Below, one piece after another: positions 1-6,364 of a stretch of 11,438 nucleotides of DNA. The stretch spans positions 1 through 11,438 of the forward strand of contig JAEYRF010000151.1 in the NCBI GenBank assembly GCA_023409615.1, in the 5' to 3' direction. Source of the DNA: Bacillota bacterium. Its GTDB lineage: Bacteria; Bacillota; Clostridia; Acetivibrionales; DTU013. Position numbers and translations under genes: made by a program. Numbering within the stretch: the first letter of the stretch is position 1; each line of letters opens with the position of its first letter. The notes beneath the pieces are model-generated. The model made no database searches. It had not been told where the DNA came from and saw only the letters and a program-made list of their open reading frames with translations.

Positions 1-137
1 CCATACAACAGGTACAATGACCTAAAAGTCAAATATCGAATAACATGCTGAAGATTTTATGTAATTCTTCTCTAATGGAAAAAATCCTTCTACTACATTT
101 GAGAAGAGCTTAAAAAAGCAAGCTTTAAAATTAGATT

Positions 138-275
138 CTAAAGTATTGCCCTACTCTTCCTTGCTCGTTCAATGAACTTCCTGTTTCCTACCAACCGGAG
201 CATACAGACCTTTTGAGAGGCAGAACATGACCGAGTCGCAATAACGGGTAATTGCTCCCGCGTCAGCCTTCAGAA
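138..275 (-). pseudogene. Threonine aldolase relic (internal fragment, frameshifted)
   Basis: Read on the minus strand from 275, one frame gives AGAITRYCDSVMFCLSKGL followed by YAPVG. This is the PLP-lysine region of low-specificity L-threonine aldolases (the Lys in LSKGL is the Schiff-base residue). Just after APVG the frame must shift by one to continue as VGNRKFIERARKSRAIL, which matches the next family segment, and then a TAG stops it at 138-140. A few residues (the usual GSML region) seem lost at the shift. The rest of the enzyme, about 340 residues in an intact protein, is absent: I find no N-terminal part in 276-363 and no C-terminal part in 1-137, so the whole of 1-363 holds no functional gene. 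The 5' end of the fragment coincides with one copy of a 36-bp repeat, suggesting that recombination cut the gene there. Confidence 0.75.
240..275 (-). repeat. 36-bp direct repeat, copy 1
   Basis: These 36 bases match positions 2243-2278 in the same orientation with one difference (G versus T at 262 of this copy). Similarity stops abruptly on both sides. On the minus strand it encodes LKADAGAITRY, which here runs into the threonine aldolase relic. With copy 2 it brackets the zinc-ribbon and SEC-C gene pair. Confidence 0.85.
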
Positions 276-363
276 TCGAATGGTAGGCAGAAGTTGTTTA
301 TCGCAATGTCCAAAGGTTTCTAAAATTGCATTCTTTCGGTTAATCGAATATCCATAGTGCTTT

Positions 364-1278
364 TTAATAAGAACCACAGCATTTTTTGTATTTCTTGCCA
401 CTGCCGCATGGGCAAGGGCTATTTCTGCCTACCTTTTCACTTAAAACCTGGTTAGGGTTTGATATCCTTTGTTCCAGACCGGCGTATAAACGCTTCTTGC
501 GTTCTAAATATTTATCTTCCTTTTGTCTTTGCTCCTCTTCAAACTTTATTCTCCGCTCTAGAACCTTAAGTTTTTCATCTTCTCCAGAATCTTCATAAAG
601 ATTGAGAAGTCTCTCCTCCACATCATCCCTGTCTCTTAATCCATCTATGCTTAAGGCTCTAAGCAAAATCTCTTCGCCTCTTATATAATCTGCGTATTCT
701 TTTTTCCTCAGCCAGTATTGGTCTGACCAGCTGATCCACCCCCAGCCCCATTCGGGACTATCCTTCAGGTAATCTTCAAAAAGCTCTTCCCCTTTATCCT
801 TATTCCCTAACAGAAAATACGTTTCAGCTATTGCCCTTCGTGCGTTCTCAATAGAAATCTGATCATCCTTCCTCAAAAACTGCAGTATATCGTTGTTCAG
901 CTGTATTCTCAGCTTTCCGTACGCGTCTAGCACTTCAATATCAGATGTATTATTTACTACTTCTTCCAACATCATATCAAAGTCGCCAACCCAATTCGAA
1001 ACATATTGATTACCATTGAATATTTCATCAAACGCTTTGAATGCCTTGACAGCTTCCTTCTCCATAGCATCCATTAAGTCATTCCATACAGCAAGCCATG
1101 TTTTTATACAATCATTATGATTCCGCTCCTGGAGGTATTTGTACCCCAACTGCATTTTGGAATCCAGGTCAATATACTTGGGATTAACTGCTTCAGGCTC
1201 TACTCCAAAGTATTTGCTTCTAATAACCCTGTAATAATCTCGTTCCGGATCATTTGGGAAACCCACATTATTAACCAT
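364..1278 (-). CDS. SEC-C motif protein with TPR-like repeats
   Basis: This 304-residue, probably cytoplasmic protein ends in a clear SEC-C zinc-binding motif: NSPCPCGSGKKYKKCCG, with Cys 289, 291, 300 and 301 as the metal ligands. SEC-C tails occur at the C-terminus of SecA and of many otherwise unrelated proteins, where they bind zinc and mediate contacts with protein or nucleic acid. Residues about 144-212 look like alpha-helical TPR-type repeats (AETYFLLGNKDKGEELFEDY), and 233-270 is a highly charged, probably coiled-coil helix. The N-terminal half is helical and not recognised. The ATG at 1278 follows GAGGGAG at a long spacing of about 14 bases; no better in-frame start is present. It lies 67 bp downstream of the zinc-ribbon gene with no terminator between, so the two are probably co-transcribed. 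Its biochemical role cannot be told from sequence. Confidence 0.85.
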   Translation of the reverse strand: MVNNVGFPNDPERDYYRVIRSKYFGVEPEAVNPKYIDLDSKMQLGYKYLQERNHNDCIKTWLAVWNDLMDAMEKEAVKAFKAFDEIFNGNQYVSNWVGDFDMMLEEVVNNTSDIEVLDAYGKLRIQLNNDILQFLRKDDQISIENARRAIAETYFLLGNKDKGEELFEDYLKDSPEWGWGWISWSDQYWLRKKEYADYIRGEEILLRALSIDGLRDRDDVEERLLNLYEDSGEDEKLKVLERRIKFEEEQRQKEDKYLERKKRLYAGLEQRISNPNQVLSEKVGRNSPCPCGSGKKYKKCCGSY

Positions 1279-1345
1279 ACCGTAATTTCCAACTCCCTCA
1301 TAGATAAATTTTTAGGTGCTGCCATTTCACTGTCCATTCCCCAGA

Positions 1346-2218
1346 TCATTCCATATCGACAGCCTGATCTATCAGCGTCAATAGATACTCCGGAAAACTG
1401 TCTGAATCGGTGTCAATGGAATTTAGACGATCCTTCATTTTTTCGGCAACATCAATTGCATTATCCCGATCGCCGTAGCTAAACAGCATTTCCAATTCAT
1501 CGATCCTTTCAAAAATCGCTTCTTCACAAGAGCTTGCACGTTTATAACTCAAGAAGTCTCCTTCAAGAAACCATCCCAAGGTTTTCTCAAAGTGCTCCAT
1601 AACTATATCATGATCAATACTTACGGGCTTTAGTGCCATATCTTTCCCGAGAACTTCATCAGTCTTGTCTTTTATCTGGAATTCCAGGTTGAAACCTTCA
1701 AAACCTGTAAGCGCAAGGCCAAACTCATGTATAGAAACAAGTTTGCCGTCAATAACCAGGCATACAGTATCATCTTCATCACTGTACCTAATCTGACATG
1801 TTCCGATGCTTTTGAGGCTATATTGTTCTCCGCCGGTTTGTATGGCATTGCTGATATAATGTTCGCCCGATACACGTCTAAGCGTTTTATACCCTAAACC
1901 GGTTAGAATCTTTTTATGAAGATGCTTTATTGCAGTATATTGATTATCCTCAGGCTTGACAAGCACCTCAAACTCATAACCGCCCCAAAACTCCTCTGCT
2001 TTCCAGGTAGAAAAGCCAGGCATGATCATATTTGAAATCTTGAATCTATGCAGAACCTTATCAACATCTAAGATCGAGATCTCCTTTGAGTAATCCTCCA
2101 GCTTTTCGACATCCAGCACTTCGGCCATAATATCATTGTTGCAATCCAGACATAAATGCTGCCCCAGATCTTGTATATGTATTGTTGCAATATTCTTTTT
2201 GCATCTTGTACATTTCAT
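1346..2218 (-). CDS. Zinc-ribbon protein of unknown function
   Basis: A 290-residue protein that opens with a compact zinc ribbon: Cys3-x2-Cys6 and Cys23-x2-Cys26 with HIQDLGQHLCLDC between, a layout seen in a conserved but uncharacterised clostridial/bacillar family. The remainder is acidic and appears globular. A beta-rich middle (about 50-190, with segments such as GGEQYSLKSIGTCQIRYSDE) is followed by a helical tail containing FERIDELEMLFSYGDRDNAI and ending in LLTLIDQAVDME. There is no signal peptide or membrane segment. The start is well supported: ATG at 2218 is preceded by GGGGAGGA at 8 bases. That ribosome binding site overlaps the stop of the 38-codon ORF just upstream, implying translational coupling to what was once an upstream gene. 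The SEC-C gene follows. Two zinc-binding proteins in one unit suggest a shared function, but I cannot name it. Confidence 0.8.
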   Translation of the reverse strand: MKCTRCKKNIATIHIQDLGQHLCLDCNNDIMAEVLDVEKLEDYSKEISILDVDKVLHRFKISNMIMPGFSTWKAEEFWGGYEFEVLVKPEDNQYTAIKHLHKKILTGLGYKTLRRVSGEHYISNAIQTGGEQYSLKSIGTCQIRYSDEDDTVCLVIDGKLVSIHEFGLALTGFEGFNLEFQIKDKTDEVLGKDMALKPVSIDHDIVMEHFEKTLGWFLEGDFLSYKRASSCEEAIFERIDELEMLFSYGDRDNAIDVAEKMKDRLNSIDTDSDSFPEYLLTLIDQAVDME

Positions 2219-2222
2219 ATTG

Positions 2223-2339
2223 TTAATCCTCCCCTTCTCCGAAATAACGGGTAATTGCTCCCGCTTCAGCCTTCAGAAAATTTTCTGCACCATCTTTTGA
2301 ATAGGTTTCCTTATAATCCACCACTTCTCTGAGGTCCAT
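2223..2339 (-). pseudogene. 38-codon ORF, probable C-terminal remnant of a lost gene
   Basis: Minus-strand ATG at 2339 to TAA at 2223 gives a 38-residue peptide starting MDLREVVDYKETYSKDGAEN and ending ITRYFGEGED. Its stop sits 4 bases before the start of the zinc-ribbon gene, inside that gene's ribosome binding site, as expected for the end of a coupled upstream gene. No Shine-Dalgarno sequence at proper distance precedes its ATG (only GGACGGG directly abutting it). The frame continues upstream without break into the HNH gene's TAG stop at 2346-2348. I read it as the surviving tail of a gene whose front was replaced by the HNH gene; a genuine small protein is less likely. It contains copy 2 of the 36-bp repeat. 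Confidence 0.45.
2243..2278 (-). repeat. 36-bp direct repeat, copy 2
   Basis: Identical to 240-275 at 35 of 36 positions and in the same orientation. On the minus strand it encodes LKAEAGAITRY inside the 38-codon ORF. The flanks of the two copies share no similarity. Confidence 0.85.
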
Positions 2340-2345
2340 CCCGTC

Positions 2346-2954
2346 CTATAACAATATATCCCCTTTCCCTAAGTTGCACTTGGAACAAAGGGTTTGAAGA
2401 TTATCCAATTCAGTTTTACCGCCTTTTGACCAAGGGATTATATGATCTATATGCAATTCAATTGATGGATCTTTTGCTGGAGATTCTCCACATATACAAC
2501 ACCTAAAATTATCTCTTTTCATTACTTGAAACCGCATTGTTAAGCTAACTTCTCGCCTTGTTTTATGAAAAGTACTTGATTGCTGCTTATCTAATTCAGT
2601 AATCCTTTCGATTTGTTGATTATGCACGTTTGAGTTAATTTCAATATTTCCATTTACCCACTCACCCAATGCAACTTCAATGCCACCCTTGGGTTTATGA
2701 TATATTGTACCGTTATAAGGATAATTTGTGCCCAAATACTTATATTTAGAATTTGATAAATACTCAAAAATATGAAGGTAGTTTTGAAAGTTTATTCCAT
2801 TATTAATACGATTATAGCAATAATCACTGGGAATAATACTTCCTGGATTGCATCCGTGTTTTTGAACCACTTTATCAATGATCTCACGACATGAAAATTC
2901 AGTGCCACTTTCACAGCCGATAAAAGAATCTTGTACCTTTTCCAAAATATTCAT
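2346..2954 (-). CDS. HNH endonuclease with N-terminal domain of unknown function
   Basis: A 202-residue protein with a canonical C-terminal HNH nuclease domain. The zinc pair is Cys152-x2-Cys155 (FRCCICGES), the catalytic core is LHIDHIIPWSKGG with His168, Asp170 and His171, the Asn is in LDNLQTLC, and the second zinc pair is Cys190-x2-Cys193. The arrangement resembles McrA-like and phage HNH nucleases, which cut double-stranded DNA using one divalent metal. Residues 1-105 form a separate module with PSDYCYNRIN and YKYLGTNYPYNG, a pattern I associate with domains fused to HNH or restriction proteins and that probably reads DNA. A polar linker (105-130) joins the two. The start is ATG 2954, with AAGGA six bases upstream. 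It is flanked by a frameshifted gene and a decapitated ORF, suggesting late arrival at this spot. Confidence 0.9.
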   Translation of the reverse strand: MNILEKVQDSFIGCESGTEFSCREIIDKVVQKHGCNPGSIIPSDYCYNRINNGINFQNYLHIFEYLSNSKYKYLGTNYPYNGTIYHKPKGGIEVALGEWVNGNIEINSNVHNQQIERITELDKQQSSTFHKTRREVSLTMRFQVMKRDNFRCCICGESPAKDPSIELHIDHIIPWSKGGKTELDNLQTLCSKCNLGKGDILL

Positions 2955-2991
2955 GTGATTGTCCTTATCTACCTATCCATTATTTAGTCCT

Positions 2992-3000
2992 ATTTTACCA
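2992..3000 (-). promoter_or_regulatory. Candidate extended -10 promoter for the HNH gene
   Basis: Minus strand TGGTAAAAT matches an extended -10 (TGn plus a five-of-six TATAAT). It sits about 40 bases before the HNH start in the 83-bp gap after the frameshifted gene. No convincing -35 is present. Confidence 0.25.
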
Positions 3001-3037
3001 TATGAATGTATAAAGAGGAGTTATTTTTATAAGATTT

Positions 3038-3576
3038 CTATTCAACACACCATCCACGCATCGAAGCATTTGCATTTTGGGCTGATACCCCGGCAAGTAG
3101 TTTTAGTCCCTTAGTACTAAACGGGAAATCCAATATGTATTCATTTTCTTTCTTTTCTGTTGCCACTCCGAAAGCTGCAAACTGCTTTATAACTGATGGT
3201 TTCAGTTCAACATCAGCCTTGTTAACCACAAGCTTATTCCCATCCGTTTGTCCGTATATAGATACACTCCATAACACAGCAATAAATTCTTCGAGCTTTT
3301 TTATGATACTGCGGATTACCGGAGCCAAACCCGGTTTCGCTTTCTGCAGTTCCCAATCACCAAAGCTGTCATCTGGCGAAAGCTTAAACCCAACCAAAGT
3401 GGGATCCTCATATAGTTTTTCATAAATACCACTTATAAACTCATGAGCAGCTTTTTGTTCATCAATGTTTGCCTCTGCCGAATCATCAACAGAATGAAAG
3501 ATGAATAAGTAGCAATAAAATAATAGATACCGCGTTGTGCCAGGTTTTCAAAGTCTTTGTTTATCATACTTTGCAT
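3038..3576 (-). pseudogene. Frameshifted gene of unknown family
   Basis: A start ATG at 3576 follows a good ribosome binding site (GGGGGA, about 5 bases) and begins MQSMINKDFENLAQRG. This frame loses protein-like character and stops at 3433. A second frame, open from about 3547, carries DDSAEANIDEQKAAHEFISG, continues through LYEDPTLVGFKLSPDD and runs to the TAG at 3038, ending in ANASMRGWCVE. No start with a ribosome binding site exists in that second frame; its only candidate, TTG at 3397, lies mid-domain. The simplest reading is one original gene of about 178 codons with a one-base indel somewhere between 3436 and 3547. A sequencing error would look the same. It lies 45 bp downstream of the SF2 helicase gene and was probably part of that operon. 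I do not recognise the family; the product would be soluble and mostly alpha/beta. Confidence 0.65.
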
Positions 3577-3621
3577 AAAAATCCCCCATCTAGCCAAGGT
3601 ATATATAACTCTTAAGTCAGC

Positions 3622-5880
3622 TTAAATATATCTCCCATAATACTCCTTCAGCTTCCTGTCGCAGTACTCCTTTATCCACGCAATGTCTTCCTTCGTCAGC
3701 TTCTTAAACACATACCTGTTAAACTCAACAAACTCAATCTCCCGGCATCGTTTCATAAACCGCATATCCTCGAACCGCTTGAACGGATTGGCAAAGATGT
3801 TCCGTTCTGCATCCTTTCGAGTAAACCCGTCTCTGCAGAATATACTGGACTTCTTCTCAACAAAAAGCCCTTTCTCTTTTCGGTCCTCATAGAAATTGAT
3901 GAAGTACTCTACAATATCCTCCACTCTCACACGGCCATTTCCATCAACATGCTCAAACATGGCTTTCAGCAGAACCGGCTTGTATGAGAAGCTCATGTCC
4001 ATCGTTTTCACCATGTTCATGAACTTATCCTTCATATTGACTGCAGTGATCAAGTCCCATCCATACTCTGACGCATATTTTTTAACCGTTTCCTCGTTGA
4101 AATATTTGAAGCTGCGCCTGTCTCCGACAGGCACCTCCAAATCAGCTTTTATCATGCCCTCCCGAATATACCGTTCAATTGTTTCAGTCTGCACCTCCAC
4201 CATCCTGACAAACTCAAGCTGAGAGATCATCCCCTTCACCTGCTCCTGCCAATTGAACAGATCGATCAATTCATAGTCCGCTACATCTATCGGTAAATCC
4301 AGATACACCTCAGGCTTTTCTCCCTTAGCCAGCAAATCACGATCCAGCTCATATTGCTTTTGGGGGGCCAGCGCCAGCTGCCGGGCATGATAATCCTTCA
4401 GATTCAGCATTCTATGAATGGAATAAGGCATATTGAACATATCGGCGTTGTCAATGAAGTCAAAGACTAGAAGGTATTCTTTGCCCTCACACTTGCGCAT
4501 TCCCCTGCCAAGTTGCTGCATGTACAATGTTTTGGACATGGTAGGCCTTGCCATGAATAATACTTCTGTCTTAGGGCTGTCCCATCCCTCATTTAGAAGG
4601 TCACATGCGCACAGGACATTGATATCCCCTTCTTCATAATTCTCCAGAATCCGTTCCCTTTCGGATGCTCTGAGCGTTCCCGAAACCGCTTCGCATTTCA
4701 CTCCATTTTCCCTGAACAATCCTGCAATCTCCTCTGCATGCTTCACGGAAGCACAGAACACAACCGTCTTCCTGCTCTTCACATACTGCAGGTATGTATC
4801 AATAATAATTTTGTTTCTTTCCGGTACAAAGAGCTTGCTTTCGAGATCTTGAGAATAATATTTAATACCGTTGATGCGAACAGTAGAAAGATCAACATTT
4901 GTTTTGACCCGAATACAGCGGATTGGTGAAAGTTCACCCATTTCAACGGCAGTTTTCAAATCAAGCTTATGTGCCACGTTCTTGAACAGCTCCAGCAAAT
5001 CCTCTCCGTCCGCTCTTTCCGGTGTTGCAGTCAGTCCAAGAGTGAACTCCGGCTTGAAGTGACCCAGTATTTTTCTATAGGTCTCAGCTGTACCATGGTG
5101 GCACTCATCAATAATTACATATCCAAAATCATCCGGTTTGAACCGCTCAAGGTTTTGCGCAACACTTTGAATGCTTGCACATACTATATATGCATCTTCA
5201 TTTTTCTGTTCCGCTACATACATGCCGGTTTGTTTATCCGCCCAAATGTTTTCAAACGTATCTTTGGCCTGTTTTACCAGCTCCCTGGTGTGGGCAAGGA
5301 ATAGTGTCCTTTTGCCGACTTCCCGGGCATCGCTTACAGCAGTAACCGTTTTTCCTGTTCCTGTTGCATGGTACAGAAGTGCAATGCTTTCCCCGCTGTC
5401 TCTCATGCTTTGAAGGTTATCAATGGCTGATTGCTGGTGATTTTTCAGTTCAAAGGCTTTTCCCTTCTGCTTCGGAAGATAATCATCCAACATCCTGAAC
5501 TGCGGCATTTCGCCAACAAAAGTCAAAAGCTCATCCTTTACCTTTTCACGCTGCCTTTTTAATTGAACATATGCCCATCTGTAAACCTTCCAGTCATTAT
5601 AGATCAGGCTGTTTTGTTTCAGAAGATCATCGTGGTACTTATTGCCGGAAATCCGCTGAGGATTATGAAATTTCTCACCATCGATCTCTATGGCAAGCTT
5701 TAATGCATCACTCTCAAGAGCGAAATCAATGTACCTTCTATTTCCGTAGATATCTACAAAGGGATGCTGCACAGAAAGATATTGTGTCTTATCCGGCCCG
5801 AATGCCTCACAGAATAATTCTACAAATAAATCCTCTGCTACGCTGGCAAGGCTGGTTGTATACCTAACTTCATTCTCCAC
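3622..5880 (-). CDS. SF2 DECH-box helicase with N-terminal Vsr/DUF559-like nuclease domain
   Basis: A 752-residue nuclease-helicase. Residues about 35-110 resemble the DUF559/Vsr-type endonuclease fold: YIDFAL (Asp52), then KLAIEIDGEKFH (Glu65, Asp67, His72). The SF2 motor follows: Walker A HATGTGKT (171-178), DECHH (258-262), motif III GLTATPER (282-289), motif V LLNEGWDSP (428-436) and the arginine finger QQLGRGMRK (455-463). This layout is that of ResIII/type III restriction-like translocases. Residues about 555-600 (ERYIREGMIKADL, then GDRRSFKYF) look like an embedded MerR/excisionase-type helix-turn-helix. The C-terminus (610-752) holds a helical domain, SYKPVLLKAMFEHVDGNGRV, seen in such helicases. 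The start is GTG at 5880, preceded by AGGGGGAAA at about 5 bases. It lies 33 bp after a MazG-like gene, so the two are probably co-expressed. A defence role is inferred from architecture. Confidence 0.92.
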   Translation of the reverse strand: MENEVRYTTSLASVAEDLFVELFCEAFGPDKTQYLSVQHPFVDIYGNRRYIDFALESDALKLAIEIDGEKFHNPQRISGNKYHDDLLKQNSLIYNDWKVYRWAYVQLKRQREKVKDELLTFVGEMPQFRMLDDYLPKQKGKAFELKNHQQSAIDNLQSMRDSGESIALLYHATGTGKTVTAVSDAREVGKRTLFLAHTRELVKQAKDTFENIWADKQTGMYVAEQKNEDAYIVCASIQSVAQNLERFKPDDFGYVIIDECHHGTAETYRKILGHFKPEFTLGLTATPERADGEDLLELFKNVAHKLDLKTAVEMGELSPIRCIRVKTNVDLSTVRINGIKYYSQDLESKLFVPERNKIIIDTYLQYVKSRKTVVFCASVKHAEEIAGLFRENGVKCEAVSGTLRASERERILENYEEGDINVLCACDLLNEGWDSPKTEVLFMARPTMSKTLYMQQLGRGMRKCEGKEYLLVFDFIDNADMFNMPYSIHRMLNLKDYHARQLALAPQKQYELDRDLLAKGEKPEVYLDLPIDVADYELIDLFNWQEQVKGMISQLEFVRMVEVQTETIERYIREGMIKADLEVPVGDRRSFKYFNEETVKKYASEYGWDLITAVNMKDKFMNMVKTMDMSFSYKPVLLKAMFEHVDGNGRVRVEDIVEYFINFYEDRKEKGLFVEKKSSIFCRDGFTRKDAERNIFANPFKRFEDMRFMKRCREIEFVEFNRYVFKKLTKEDIAWIKEYCDRKLKEYYGRYI

Positions 5881-5913
5881 ACCGCTTTCCCCCTGTCTGT
5901 AAACAACTCATGA

Positions 5914-6231
5914 TTAGTCTCTGACTTCTTTTAGCAGAAGCCTTTTATCAAATGCTCCCCGCTCATCCACCTTCTTTTTGCGAATTTGTTCGAAATCGTC
6001 CAGCTCAATGCCCTTGTGCTTCAGGATCGCATAAACAACTTCAACCAGATCGGCCAACTCATTGATATCATCGTCATCAAGATATTCTTGAAGCTCCTCA
6101 CCAAGCTTTATGTCAAGGTGCTTTTTATATGCCTTGTCATCAAGCATCTCTGTGATTGGCCTTTTTCCGGATTTTTCGATAATTTTGGGGATTTTGTCAC
6201 GGATAAGCTTGTTGTAGTAGGTGGTAGGCAT
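5914..6231 (-). CDS. MazG-superfamily nucleoside triphosphate pyrophosphohydrolase (YNKLIRDKIP type)
   Basis: A 105-residue all-alpha protein starting with the signature YYNKLIRDKIPKIIEKSG typical of the phosphoribosyl-ATP pyrophosphohydrolase-like branch of the MazG superfamily. These enzymes hydrolyse NTPs to NMP plus pyrophosphate with Mg2+. The metal-binding pattern is intact: Glu45, Glu46 and Glu49 in LGEELQEYL, then Glu58 and Asp61 in NELADLVEV. It is not HisE: it lacks the histidine operon context and has the distinctive RDKIP opening. The start ATG at 6231 has a strong AAGGAG seven bases upstream; a nearby ATG at 6238 is out of frame. The gap to the preceding DUF2075 gene is 133 bp with no terminator visible, while the SF2 helicase gene follows after 33 bp. 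That places it as the partner of the helicase. The substrate is unknown. Confidence 0.88.
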   Translation of the reverse strand: MPTTYYNKLIRDKIPKIIEKSGKRPITEMLDDKAYKKHLDIKLGEELQEYLDDDDINELADLVEVVYAILKHKGIELDDFEQIRKKKVDERGAFDKRLLLKEVRD

Positions 6232-6364
6232 GTCATGATCTCCTTAAGATTATTTTTTAAGATAGTTGTCATAGTTCTAACAATGAAGTAGATGGTCATA
6301 TGGTACGCTAGCACCCACGTTTTAGCATAAAAATTCATACAGATTTTCATTATTATCCATGATT

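Noticed and set aside
3135..5867. Plus-strand ORFs of 60-110 codons opposite the SF2 helicase
   Set aside because: They lie antisense to a gene with complete helicase motifs, lack ribosome binding sites and show no recognisable protein features.
5914..6231. HisE phosphoribosyl-ATP pyrophosphohydrolase of histidine synthesis
   Set aside because: The fold is shared, but the YNKLIRDKIP opening and the helicase neighbour differ from HisE, and no his gene is present.
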